A stretch of 53,577 nt of DNA from contig LELG01000001.1 of the NCBI GenBank assembly GCA_001045575.1, forward strand, positions 1-53,577, read 5' to 3'. The notes under the pieces were generated by a model. It was given only the letters and a program-made list of their open reading frames with translations, made no database searches and was not told the DNA's origin. Positions 45,122-53,577 of the stretch are shown piece after piece. Position 1 is the first letter of the stretch, and each line of letters starts with the position of its first letter. A program made the translations under genes and the position numbers. The DNA is from Candidatus Burkholderia pumila. GTDB lineage: Bacteria > Pseudomonadota > Gammaproteobacteria > Burkholderiales > Burkholderiaceae.

Positions 45122-45211
45122 GGCGGATGACTCAATATAAGTTTATCATAAGCTATGGGCACCGTCACGCTGCGCAGCGTGTCCTTCGGAAGGGTATAAT
45201 GGACGTTAGAT

Positions 45212-45965
45212 ATGTCTATTGCGCAACCAGAGGTTGCTGGCGAGGAGTATGTTCACCCCGAACCAACCGCCCTTATCGATTTCTGCACCCGACTCGCAGG
45301 CACTCATCGAGTTTGGATGCGACACAACCAACCTCACTTGGGTAACGTTCCGGGCAGCATTCCGGGCCTCGCACATCGACGTCCTACCCGGCGACGTCCT
45401 ACCCGGACGTGCTCGCTGCGCTCGCTCCTCGCTAGGACTATTCTATCAAATCGCCCTTACGCTGTGCAATCCTACGCTCGCCGTGATCTTCTTACGGGTC
45501 GAGCCATGCAGTCCATGCGCACCTTCTACCGCAGTCTCGACGACCTGGAATCCGCAGGGTTGATCCAACGCGCCCCCAAAGGCGCTATGAGGCCGAAGGC
45601 ATTTACGGCCGGGCCTATCTCTATCTGACCGAAAAGGCCGTCTTACTACTTGGTTTTGTAGATCCGAAAGCGGCTGCCAGGTCCAATTCCGAAATCATGT
45701 CGGACAGCGAACAGCTCGCGCAGACAAAAGGCAAAGCGCAGCCGTCTGCCACGTTGGCAGACGGTCCTTATAAGGATGTTTACCTAACCTCTTTTCAAAA
45801 GAGACAACCAGGCGCCCTGCCCTCGGATCTCGAACGCCTCACTTCGCTGGACTTTAATAAATTTTTCGTTTTCAAGCTAATGGGCCGAAGCGCGCGACAA
45901 CGGCAAGCGGCTGTCGGCCGTTGTTGAAAGCTGCTGGCATTCGCTTAAGAAAGAGCGATCTCAAG
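45212..45965 (+). pseudogene. Plasmid/phage replication protein, copy A, truncated
   Basis: Begins MSIAQPEVAGEEYVHPEPTA and contains, in several frames, a winged-helix segment MRTFYRSLDDLESAGLIQRA then AYLYLTEKAVLLLGF-like sequence, and the block VYLTSFQKRQPGALPSDLER LTSLDFNKFFVFKLMG, then KRLSAVVESCWHSLKK, after which similarity to copy B ends. The layout matches replication proteins common in Burkholderia plasmids and prophages. A 15-bp tandem duplication (45377-45406) and several frameshifts are present. The 3' third is missing. Confidence 0.65.
45377..45406. repeat. Perfect 15-bp tandem duplication in rep copy A
   Basis: cgacgtcctacccgg occurs twice in succession. It adds five codons without shifting the frame. 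Copy B lacks it. Confidence 0.95.
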
Positions 45966-46293
45966 CAACATGCACTCAACAACGTCAGCGTTTCCCCGAT
46001 ATTTTTGCCAGAAGCCGCACGCCTCGGTTAGACTAATGGGTTAAAAGCGAGGAAGTCTACGAGCCATTGTGATTCAAAGAGACGAAGGCTGCCCCTTTTG
46101 ATGTATGTCTTGAACTCGCGAACTTTGCGGTATTTGCGCACTAGGGCGAATGGTATCCACTTTTATCTCCGATATGCCTCTCGCGACATCCTAATGAGAA
46201 CCAGGACAATCGGCGTCCGTTTCCGACTCGTAAATCAAACGTGGCTCAAACGTAGCTCACATCTATTGCTGACCCCCAATTAATTCCTTTCTG
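45966..46293. other. Gap between rep copy A and the parB remnant
   Basis: The short open frames (for example on the plus strand at 46098-46283) have no family features. I see no gene; it may hold the lost 5' part of parB beyond recognition. Confidence 0.4.
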
Positions 46294-46836
46294 TAGCGGA
46301 AGCTGAACTTGGAGCAACGTTTTCGAACCTTTTGGCTCCATTACTCCCCGACTTCGAGAAGTATCGGCAATTCGTCCGCATGCAGAATTTGTCCGGCTTC
46401 TCGTAAACGGACATCATCCGACTGTCGGGGCTGACGCAAGGTCCGTAGCACGTAGCACGGATTTTTTCGTTCGCGAACTTGCCAGACGAGGCCAAAGATC
46501 TGATTTCTAAGAGTCCGCACCGCTTGGGCGGGAATGCGGCACAGAAACTAGCGATGCCGTCCGAGCAGGGACACTCAGCGGAGGTGGTTCAGGCTGTCAA
46601 GCAGCTGGTCGAAAACCCATCGCTGACACAAGAGAAGGCAGTTGTGCTTGCATCGCCGAAGCCACAAGACTGCCCGCGCCCCAGGTTCAAAGCCTCAACC
46701 GTGGGAAGCGGAAGATATGCGATATGTCCGTGCGCAACAGGGTGATCGCATTGCGTTTCAGCGGAAAAGACGGAACAGGATAGCGGACGAATGGAGCGAA
46801 AAGATCGCCGAGTATATATTCGGACGCAGCTATTGA
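46294..46836 (+). pseudogene. parB: ParB-family partition protein, C-terminal part
   Basis: The plus strand reads AELGATFSNLLAPLLPDFEK YRQFVRMQNLSGFS, then after breaks DIIRLSGLTQG VARIFSFANLPDEAKDLISK SPHRLGG, AVKQLVENPSLTQEKAV, RFKASTV and AFQRKRRNRIADEWSEKIAE YIFGRSY. The helix-turn-helix and the segment LPDEAKDLI are characteristic of plasmid ParB/KorB-type proteins that bind centromere sites. The N-terminal nucleotide-binding domain and a parA partner are not in the window. Two stops and at least two frameshifts. Confidence 0.65.
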
Positions 46837-46991
46837 ACGACCGTCAGAATTGATAAAACTCTTTTAGATCAAAAATTTACATTTTATCGCGACTGTCTGA
46901 GTCGGAAACATTCTTCTTAAAGAAGATCTTTAAAAATCATAGACTTACAAAAAAATGAGATTAAAGAAGTTAATTCTTGACGTCTAAAAAG

Positions 46992-47025
46992 GCAAAAGCC
47001 CTCGGCTGGAACAGAAGGCTTTTGC
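46992..47025 (-). terminator. Rho-independent terminator, leftward
   Basis: Nine-bp arms gcaaaagcc / ggcttttgc; on the leftward transcript the stem is followed by a C and U5. It lies in an AT-rich spacer after the parB remnant. No leftward gene to its right is recognised. Confidence 0.55.
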
Positions 47026-47171
47026 TAAGGACGCTTGGCTAGAACCTCGCACCCACCCTATACTCACACTCACCGGCTGGAAACCGGGAGGTCTGAACAA
47101 CTGCAAGTGTAGCGAAACGCGATCTGCAGTCAAGCGAATTCAATCCATTTTCTTTAAATGGAGCGCTCGAC

Positions 47172-48164
47172 ATGTTTATCGCGCAACATTTCGTTGCTGG
47201 CGAGGGTGAAGCATACCCCGAAGATTCGACCGCCCTCACCGCCTTTCGATGTGACTCGACCAACCTGCCCTGGATCATCTTCCGCGCAGCGTTTCGTGCC
47301 GCGCACATCGAGCAAATTCCGCCTCGCGCTCGCCGCTGTCCTTTCCGCCCTTGCTCGGACTGTCGACGCGGCAAAACCTTGGTTGGACCTTCGCGCGCGC
47401 AGGCGGGGGAAGACGCGCAAGCGCCTTCTTCGACGTCGACGGCATCCTCCCCGGCACAAACTTCTTTGTCGGTACCGTCTGCCAATGTGGCAGACGGTGG
47501 AATGAATCTAAGCCCTTCTATTTTTCAAAAGAGACAACCGGGCCAACTGCCTGCGGACCTTCAGCGCCTGCACTACCTGGGTTTTTTTTTGATTTTCTGA
47601 TTTTCAAACTCATGCGCGAAGCACGCGAGCACGGCAAGCGCCTTTCCGATGTCGTGGAAGCTACCTGGGACCACCTGAAGCTCGCCAAGGCGCCGATCAA
47701 CTACCTGCGCGCCCTGCTTCGTAATCCCGTCGATTTCACTCACCTCCTGCACCGTCTGACCACCGATCACCACGCCAAACAAGCACGCGAACAGCAACAC
47801 GTGGATGCCCAAGTTGTCGCCCTGCAAAACGCTGGCCGAACCTTCATTGACGCGGATAAGACGCGCCAGTTCTTGATCGGAGCAAGTGGCGATTCATTGA
47901 CGATCTTCAGTCTCACCGAACGCATCGGACAACAGGCCGCGGGCTGGATGCCGTCGTTCGCCGCCGCACTCCGGTCCGGAAAACTCCGTCCCCGCCACCG
48001 CACTCGACCTTGAGCGGTTTGCCAACGCACAGCGTCAGGCCATCCCAGACTTGCGGCAGGTCACGCCGGCGCGCTGGACGGCGAGGCCGCCCGTTACCGC
48101 CGAAGTCCGAGACCACATCGCGGGCCTGCGGCACCTGTTGAAACCATGGGTAACGAGTGCGTAG
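47172..48164 (+). pseudogene. Plasmid/phage replication protein, copy B, frameshifted
   Basis: Same family as copy A. Start MFIAQHFVAGEGEAYPEDST, then LPWIIFRAAFRAAHIEQ, then, in other frames, ALARTVDAAKPWLDLRARR, SIFQKRQPGQLPADLQRLHY, DFLIFKLMREAREHGKRLSD VVEATWDHLKLAKAPINYLR ALLRNPVDFTHLLHRL, AGRTFIDADKTRQFLIGASG and finally LDLERFANAQRQAIPDLRQV to TAG 48164. Breaks cluster around 47300-47470, at a T-run near 47582 and at about 47985. The C-terminal half is much better preserved than in copy A. Confidence 0.7.
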
Positions 48165-48446
48165 CCGCGTTGGACAGGCCATAGGACGACAGTCGCGCAT
48201 TCACTACGAAAGCCGACTCCACGTTAAACCCGTCGAGGCGGAACGGACCAACAAGTGCGCAAATGCAACTACCGATCTGTCTTGCAAGCGTCTGCAAATT
48301 GCCGGCACGCTTGAGCGCCAGATACTTCTGAGAATCGAGCGAGCAGGGGGCGATCACGAAATTCTGAGACGTCACGGGCAGGGTAAGCGAGCCCGGTGCC
48401 GGACGGAGAAGGGCGGGCACCGATCTACTAGGATCAGCCGATAGGA

Positions 48447-49112
48447 ATGAACCACACGTTGTCCATGCATAGCGACTACATCGTCTTTGTCGACGAAAGC
48501 GGAGACCACAGCCTGACGTCGATCGACAAAGCTTATCCGCTCTTCGTTTTGTGTTTTTGCATCGTCCAAAAAACCGCCTACACTGACGTAATCATCCCGT
48601 GCATTAAGCAGCTCAAGTTCGACAGGTTCGGACACGATTGTGTGGTCCTCCACGAGATCGATGTTCGACGTAAGCGCGGCGCATTTTCGAAACTCGGCAA
48701 AGAAGCGCGCGAGACGTTTCTAGACGCGCTGACGCAGATCATCGCGGACGTACCGATGACGGTGGCGACGGTCGTGATCGACAAGCGGTGACTCACGCAG
48801 CGCTACGCGAATCCCTACAACCCGTATCACATCAGCATCCAGTACGGTCTGGAGCGTGTGCGGCACTTCCTGCACCTCCAGGGGCAACACGAGGCGCTGA
48901 CGCACATCGTGTGTGAGACACATGGCGCGAAGGAGAACGCCGATCTCGAGCTGGCGTTTCAACGGGTATGCGACGGCGAGAATCACACTCGGGTGCCGTA
49001 CCCGTTCGACATTGTGATTTGCGATAAGAAGACGAACTCCGATGGGCTGCAGCTCGCCGATCTGATAGCACGGCCTGTCGGTCTCCATATCCTGCGACCG
49101 GGTCAGCCTAAC
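48447..49112 (+). pseudogene. DUF3800 protein, nonsense codon and truncated 3' end
   Basis: DUF3800 proteins have an RNase H-like fold with a conserved DESGD. Here MHSDYIVFVDESGDHSL is followed by YPLFVLCFCIVQKTAYTDVI and DCVVLHEIDVRRKRGAFSKL. A TGA at 48789-48791 interrupts (VVIDKR, stop, LTQRYANPYNPYHISIQYGL in the same frame). ERVRHFLHLQG, HIVCETHGAKENADLELAFQ and the DGLQLADLIARPVGLHILRP block complete the family pattern. The last part is replaced by transposase sequence at about 49115. Relatives often occur with mobile elements or defence genes. Confidence 0.85.
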
Positions 49113-49116
49113 CGCG

Positions 49117-49365
49117 CAGAAGCGCCGCTACGGCTATCGTCGAATTCATGTGCTTTTGCAACGCGAGGGCTGGCTTGCCAACCACAAGCGAATCTGGCGA
49201 CTCTACAGCAAGGCAGGGCTGAGCGTTCGTAAGCGGTGACGCAAGCGTATTGTGCGGCTGTCGAACGTACGCCGCTGCCGTTACCAACCGGCCCGAATCA
49301 GAGCTGGTCATTAGCGGACGGACGATGGAATTCGATGACATCGGCCGCCGCAGCACTGAGTGACT
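49117..49365 (+). pseudogene. IS3-family transposase (OrfB) fragment
   Basis: The plus strand reads RRYGYRRIHVLLQREGWLAN HKRIWRLYSKAGLSVRKR, the conserved HTH-21 region upstream of the integrase core of IS3/IS407-type OrfB, then a stop, and in another frame PLPTGPNQSWSLADGRW. The DDE core is absent. It interrupts the 3' end of the DUF3800 gene. Confidence 0.8.
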
Positions 49366-49379
49366 CTCGACGGCGCTTT

Positions 49380-49585
49380 TAGACGCCTGCGCTCACAACC
49401 GTGTGTGCCGGTTTCGAGAAGGGGAGGGGAGTTATGAACTATCGCCGTCAAGCCTGATAACGACTCGGTTATCAGATTTAGACATTGCGCGTCGTGGAGC
49501 TTGGCCAGTTCAATCCCGACCCTAAGCTCGCCCGACCTCCTGGCTTCATGTTGCGACTACTCAATTGGTGCTTTGCATGAGGAGG
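49380..49585. other. Spacer after the IS3 fragment
   Basis: No open frame or motif that I can support. A strong ribosome binding site (GAGGAGGTCCC) lies at its right end, in front of ATG 49590. Confidence 0.4.
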
Positions 49586-49589
49586 TCCC

Positions 49590-49860
49590 ATGACTGCTGA
49601 CACCTATGCTCGACGCACCTAAGCGACGCACAGTGGATCAGATCATCGCTCACTTGCTTAGTGTCAAAGAGTCGTCGGGGGTCGATTTGAAAATTCGCAA
49701 GCGGCGAGAACGTGGCGCAATGCGATTGATGTTTGAGTTCTCAGTGGATATGGACCAGGTGGGTGAGATGATGCTGACCGGTGAGGAAATCGCGCCGATC
49801 ATTCAAATGACACTTGCTATGCTTCAAACGTGGAAAGCTAACCAAGTTCGTTCAACATAA
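49590..49860 (+). CDS. Small hypothetical protein, possible frameshift near the start
   Basis: An ATG at 49590 follows a perfect AGGAGG but its frame closes after ten codons. The better frame begins MLDAPKRRTVDQIIAHLLSV at 49606 and reads to 49860 with KESSGVDLKIRKRRERGAMR LMFEFSVDMDQVGEMM and IIQMTLAMLQTWKANQ. The good ribosome site suggests the original start was 49590 and that an indel separates it from the body. Acidic/basic, soluble, about 85-90 aa. Unknown function. Confidence 0.5.
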
Positions 49861-49939
49861 ATCCCTATTCTGAACTTGAAGCCTTTTGTACACGAATTGT
49901 CAAAAGCATGCGCAGAAAGATAAGAATCTACAGTTCGCC

Positions 49940-50257
49940 TCAGTACCCATAGTAAGCACGCCGACGCTCGTATGCCCTGTATTGATGCCATTCCTGACGT
50001 TCTCGCCACTCACGCTCTTGCCGGTCTGCGCCATAGATAATCATAATCGACGGCGGAGGCGGCTGATAGATGACAGCAGGCGGAGGGGGACCGTAGTACA
50101 CCGGGGGAGGTGGGGGTGCATAGTAGACTGGGGGTGATGCCACGTAGACGGGTGGGACGTAACCAAAACCAATTCCGACTGTCACGTGCGCCGACGCATC
50201 GATGCACGCACCGGAAAGGCCGATGCCAAGCAGCAGCACGACGAACCAGCTGGACAT
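49940..50257 (-). CDS. Proline/tyrosine-rich small lipoprotein
   Basis: An intact 105-aa frame from ATG 50257. Signal peptide MSSWFVVLLLGIGLSGAC with lipobox LSGAC. The mature part has VTVGIGFGYVPPVYVAS, repeated PPVYYAPPPPPVYYGPPPP and a charged C-terminal end REWRERQEWHQYRAYERRRA YYGY. Short Pro/Tyr-rich lipoproteins of this kind are frequent in Burkholderia envelopes; the function is unknown. The open frame extends further upstream, but the signal peptide fixes the start. Confidence 0.75.
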   Translation of the reverse strand: MSSWFVVLLLGIGLSGACIDASAHVTVGIGFGYVPPVYVASPPVYYAPPPPPVYYGPPPPAVIYQPPPPSIMIIYGADRQEREWRERQEWHQYRAYERRRAYYGY

Positions 50258-50369
50258 TCGTTTGGCACGAACGCTGAGACGCTTGGCGTATTGCGTCCGT
50301 GGATACAAAAGATGTAAGCGTCTATTGCGAATGGATGCTTTCGGGCCGCGCAAGTGTCAACGGGCGCCC

Positions 50370-52223
50370 CTAGTCCTTTCCGTTGGATTCGTCGGATTTT
50401 GGCCGACGATAGAAGGACGCAGCCTCGCGCAACATCCGCTGTTTTTCCGCCTGAACGTAGATCGAAGTCGTCTGCAGCGATGCGTGTCCGAGAATCTTTT
50501 GCACAACGTCCAGCGGCATGTCCTCGGCGGCCGCGAGCGTTCCGAACGTGTGCCGAAAAGTATGCGGCGACGTGCCGGCCAGCCGCTTCATGTCCTCGAC
50601 TGACAGATCCGGCATGCTGGCGATGAGCCGTTTCATTGCCCATTCGACTATTTTGTTAACGCCATCGACGTGGTAGGCGAGGGCGGTGCCATCGGCATAC
50701 TTTCTTTGCCCGAAGGCAGTCCGGGGCACAAAAAGCGTCGACAGCAGCGGCCCGTCTTTCGCTGTTTCGAAATCGAGCTCGCGGTCTCGCCAATGCGCGG
50801 CCAGGGCAGCGATGGTTGCCGAGCTGACCGGAACCGTTCGTTGCTTGTTTCGTTTGCCCACGATGGATAGTTGCCAGACGGTCTCATCGTCGTTGCCGTA
50901 GCCATTTCCGTGGCTCGTAGGAGATATCGCCTCACGCCGCGCGTCGGCGAGTTCCTCACGCCTCAGCCCCGAGTCACCCCCCAGCAGCAGCGCGACCCGG
51001 ATCGACCGCCAGTACGAGCCGTCTTCTTGCCCGCACTGGGTATCGATATATGCACGGATGCGTTGCCAAAGCGACGGCGGCAACGCCCGATCGACTTTCA
51101 GGAGGTCTTCCCGCTGGACGGTGATCGGGTCGGAGACGGCAGTCCATGGATTGCCGGCGAGATAGCGCACATTGACCAGCCAGGTGAAGGCTGCGCGCAA
51201 CGCGCGCACGGCATAACGTTGGCTTTCGGCGCTCAGTTCCGCGGTGGCGAACGGCCGCCATCGGCTGTTTGCTTTGGGCGCACGCGGACCAACGAAATTG
51301 GGGGAGGGGGCACGTAAGAAATCTTTATAGGCTTCACAGTCATCGGCAAGCAGCGAACTCAGCGGTTTTCTCCTGACGGTGACGGACCACAGCAGAAAAC
51401 GCTCGAGCTCTTTGGTATAGGCGCGCAGCGTCTTGGGTTGATCGCGGTAGTGATGCAAGTACGTCCGTACTGCGTCAAGATCGTGGCTGGCGCGGATGTA
51501 AGGAAAGCTGCTGTGGCGATTGATGCCGTCCGTACCTGAGAGGGCGTGCGCCAGCTGGAGGCGTTCGAGCGGTACAAGCGTGACGGAAGCCGTATCAATC
51601 GTTACACGTTGGCTTTCTGGCGCACGGAAGGGATCGTCGAGTGACACGTCCGCGGCGACGTGCACGCCGATCAGCGTCTCGTTTTGACGCAACCACGATA
51701 GGATTCGCTGCGCGCGACCCGGCCCAATGCGTGGAATGGCACGCCACCAACTTCCACCGCGCCGGTTACAAAAGTCCACCAGTTCGACCAGCGTGCGAAT
51801 ACCAGCGTCGTTCAAGCGGCGCGCGACCAGCGGCCGGAACCACATGCCGACGTTGTGCGTCGCCTCGGGCTTAGCCACCGCCAGCAGTGCCGCCTGCTCG
51901 ACCATCTTGAGGGTGACGGCCGTGAGCCGTGCGCTGCCGTGGGTTTTGGCCGACGCTTTCAGATGCTCAGCCAACACCGACGAGCCGTGCTCGAGCGCGA
52001 GGTCGACTAATTCGGCCTGCATGTGCCGCAAGTATGACTCGACGCAGCCCGACGTCGCTTCGTGGCCGTGCTCGTCTTCGGAGAAATACAGGCGCGCGAT
52101 CATCGCTGCCGGCACGCGCTGAACGAACGCGCGCAGCGCGGCGAAATGATTGCGCGTATAGGACACGCGGCTTTTCGTGACGGTCTGCGGTTTATTGGCC
52201 ATGTGCGGCTTCTTGTGATTCAT
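50370..52223 (-). CDS. Tyrosine recombinase / integrase, intact
   Basis: A 617-aa site-specific recombinase without any lesion. The N-terminal third is an extra DUF3701-like DNA-binding region (MWFRPLVARRLNDAGIRTLV, RIGPGRAQRILSWL). Then come the core-binding SAM-like domain (KTLRAYTKELERFLLWSV and NSRWRPFATAELSAESQRYA) and the catalytic domain. Catalytic residues are visible: Arg in GDSGLRREEL, Lys in VGKRNKQRTVPV, HxxR in PHTFRHTFGTLAA, His in ILGHASLQTT and Tyr in TSIYVQ. Such enzymes resolve plasmid multimers or move integrative elements. A perfect palindrome lies 73 bp upstream of its start. Confidence 0.95.
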   Translation of the reverse strand: MNHKKPHMANKPQTVTKSRVSYTRNHFAALRAFVQRVPAAMIARLYFSEDEHGHEATSGCVESYLRHMQAELVDLALEHGSSVLAEHLKASAKTHGSARLTAVTLKMVEQAALLAVAKPEATHNVGMWFRPLVARRLNDAGIRTLVELVDFCNRRGGSWWRAIPRIGPGRAQRILSWLRQNETLIGVHVAADVSLDDPFRAPESQRVTIDTASVTLVPLERLQLAHALSGTDGINRHSSFPYIRASHDLDAVRTYLHHYRDQPKTLRAYTKELERFLLWSVTVRRKPLSSLLADDCEAYKDFLRAPSPNFVGPRAPKANSRWRPFATAELSAESQRYAVRALRAAFTWLVNVRYLAGNPWTAVSDPITVQREDLLKVDRALPPSLWQRIRAYIDTQCGQEDGSYWRSIRVALLLGGDSGLRREELADARREAISPTSHGNGYGNDDETVWQLSIVGKRNKQRTVPVSSATIAALAAHWRDRELDFETAKDGPLLSTLFVPRTAFGQRKYADGTALAYHVDGVNKIVEWAMKRLIASMPDLSVEDMKRLAGTSPHTFRHTFGTLAAAEDMPLDVVQKILGHASLQTTSIYVQAEKQRMLREAASFYRRPKSDESNGKD

Positions 52224-52295
52224 CGGAAGGCCCGTCTGGGCGGGACGTAGATACCCTACTCCCTGATTTTACCCATTATTTACTCATTAAACGTT

Positions 52296-52321
52296 ATCCT
52301 GATAATACGAATTATCAGGAT
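52296..52321. repeat. 26-bp perfect palindrome upstream of the recombinase
   Basis: Arms atcctgataat and attatcaggat, 11 bp each, flank the 4-bp centre acga. It lies 73 bp in front of the recombinase start codon in an AT-rich spacer. Eleven-bp arms are typical of tyrosine recombinase core sites, although centres are usually 6-8 bp. An operator is the alternative. Confidence 0.9.
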
Positions 52322-52540
52322 TAGTCGCCAAAGCCAAAGGTAGTTTCGGGCTTGTTAAGATCAATACGATCGATGGTTGTCTTCCTCTTGAGTCACATGA
52401 CCCCAGAAACAAAACGCACGGCAGCTCTGCATCGACCTTTCAATGGCATCGCATAGCGGTGCAATGGAAGCGCGGTTGTTATCTCGACGTCAGGCAATGA
52501 GCCCGCCCGAAACGCGTCGGTCGGCTACAAAGAGAACCGT

Positions 52541-52855
52541 GTGTCTGTCCCCCTAGTCCGATCTCTGGTTGACCCGCATGAAGCGGTGCTCGACGATGAA
52601 AGAGAGTCGCTCCGTTTGGTTCAAACTCATCTGGCGACAGGCAGTTTGAGCCGCGAGGACATAATCGCCCTGTTCAGCAATGCCGGAGTATGTGAAGTCG
52701 AGGCTGTTATGAAGGATTGCTCGTACTTCCGGGTGACACGCGAGCGACATCTATCAAAGTGGTCCGTTGCATACGGCTACGATAGCCGAAATCTTGCTAT
52801 ACGTCGGTGTCCGACACCCTGGAAGTCTCATAAGAAAAAACAGCACATGTTATGA
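52541..52855 (+). CDS. Hypothetical protein, function unknown
   Basis: From a GTG at 52541: VPLVRSLVDPHEAVLDDERE SLRLVQTHL, then LSREDIIALFSNAGVCEVEA VMKDCSYFRVTRERHLSK and a basic end. 104 aa, helical, soluble. No recognised family and no strong ribosome binding site. It is divergent from the recombinase. Confidence 0.4.
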   Translation: MSVPLVRSLVDPHEAVLDDERESLRLVQTHLATGSLSREDIIALFSNAGVCEVEAVMKDCSYFRVTRERHLSKWSVAYGYDSRNLAIRRCPTPWKSHKKKQHML

Positions 52856-52859
52856 CCGA

Positions 52860-53390
52860 CCACGATACAACGCGAGAAAGCTGCGCGATGTCTACGTTGA
52901 CCTGCCATCATTCTGAGTCGCGTCGATTATCAGGACGTTGCAAGAATCGTAGCGCCTTGGCGTGAAATTTTAAACTGGGAGACTATGCGCTGTAGCGAGC
53001 TACGGCGATCCACCGCAGCTGTTTTTTGGGTCTCAGCACCGGAGCGTCGTCCGAACTGGTTGACTTGGCCTTGATCCGCGTTTCACGCTACCGAGTCAGG
53101 ACATCTCTTCTGTTTTGCAAAAGGACGATCGGATTCAATTGCCGGCAGGGCAAACGATGGCGATGATGGATGTCGTCTTGGGAACGGTGGTTGCCGTTTT
53201 TCAGTCGACTACGATCTCTATCGACGATCCTTTATCCTTTATCTAGCTTAGTGTCCTATTATAATAAGAGATATGACTATTCGACTGAGGAATGGCGAGA
53301 CAGACGTTTGTTGCTGACAAAGTCGGCTTGATTGATTTAAGGTATTGAAAATTTAAGATAATTCTATATTTAAGGTTAAACTCAATTCCT
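52860..53390. other. Spacer without a recognisable gene
   Basis: Short open frames only. One (around 53100-53245, plus) reads SSVLQKDDRIQLPAGQTMAM with a hydrophobic end but has no start. AT-rich from about 53240 on. Confidence 0.4.
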
Positions 53391-53577
53391 TTCGAAAAGT
53401 GGTCAAGGGTCGCACCGAAAAGCAACTGGCAAAGCGCCAAGGGCTGGACGCTGTTCAACGAGGCCGAGCAGGCCATCGTTGCTGAACCTGATGACGCTGA
53501 CAGTGCCGAGACTGCGTTTGCACTGCCTGATACTGGCCTGCCCAATGTATCCGACCCACCACCGGGCAGACCAGGAC
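53391..53577 (+). pseudogene. IS66-family transposase (TnpC-like) fragment at the window edge
   Basis: The plus-strand frame reads FEKWSRVAPKSNWQSAKGWT LFNEAEQAIVAEPDDADSAE, similar to the GRxSEK ... LFNEAE region near the N-terminus of IS66 TnpC proteins, followed by an acidic and Pro-rich linker. There is no start, and it runs off the window, so completeness cannot be judged. Confidence 0.55.

Noticed and set aside
52541-53577. A defence or anti-phage gene cluster at the right edge
   Set aside because: Only one small unknown frame and an IS66-like fragment are present; no nuclease, helicase or effector motif is visible.

Overview
The window looks like a decaying plasmid, or an integrated plasmid block, from a Burkholderiaceae bacterium (Burkholderia, Paraburkholderia or Mycetohabitans type). 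The basis is high GC coding sequence, a DUF4148 protein (a family common in Burkholderia), clustered Hsp20 genes, a YadA-type adhesin and Burkholderia-like plasmid replication genes. An endosymbiont or recently host-restricted strain is likely, because most long genes carry frameshifts, in-frame stops or short tandem duplications. The genus is inferred from family resemblance only.

Layout. 1-1.1 kb: transposase scraps, a triple 16-bp repeat and a damaged tRNA-Lys. 1.1-2.8 kb: three intact Hsp20 genes with a recognisable promoter. 2.9-5.3 kb: an inactivated IS21-family element. 5.6-8.8 kb: a broken Rep_3-type plasmid initiator and small damaged genes separated by clear leftward terminators. 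9.0-12.5 kb: an apparently intact RelE/ParE-type toxin-antitoxin pair with an upstream inverted repeat, a string of overlapping small plasmid genes leading into a fragment of a large helicase/methyltransferase gene, and a ruined Xre-RES toxin-antitoxin pair. 12.9-13.05 kb: iteron-like repeats next to a DnaA box. 13.2-14.8 kb: a methyltransferase/YadA/unknown chimera. 15.5-18.2 kb: a bPH2 membrane protein remnant and a damaged zeta toxin with its antitoxin.

From 42.0 kb leftward to about 19.4 kb lies a nearly complete F-type conjugation (type IV secretion) cluster on the minus strand. Its order is lytic transglycosylase, secreted protein, traA, traL, traE, traK, traB, dsbC, traV, traC, trbI, small gene, PLD nuclease, GntR-type regulator, small membrane gene, TraF-type signal peptidase, traW, traU, trbC, traN (in two parts), three small genes, traF, traH, traG. 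Gene order and stop/start overlaps are preserved, but almost every gene is interrupted; the pilin gene traA still reads through. Two small rightward genes sit in the middle of this leftward operon, between traW and traU.

42.4-45.1 kb carries remnants of metabolic and regulatory genes (PxpA/LamB-YcsF, a DctP-like TRAP binding protein, an HTH regulator). 45.2-48.2 kb holds two related but differently damaged copies of a phage/plasmid replication protein flanking a ParB remnant. 48.4-49.4 kb is a DUF3800 gene cut by an IS3-type transposase fragment. 49.9-52.3 kb has an intact small lipoprotein gene and an intact 617-aa tyrosine recombinase, with a perfect 26-bp palindrome just upstream of the recombinase start. 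The right edge is an IS66-like transposase fragment.

In working terms, what probably still functions is stress protection (Hsp20), addiction (RelE/ParE pair) and site-specific recombination. Replication, partition and conjugation functions encoded here appear dead unless some single-base indels are sequencing errors. The in-frame stops and the multi-base exact duplications are hard to explain that way.
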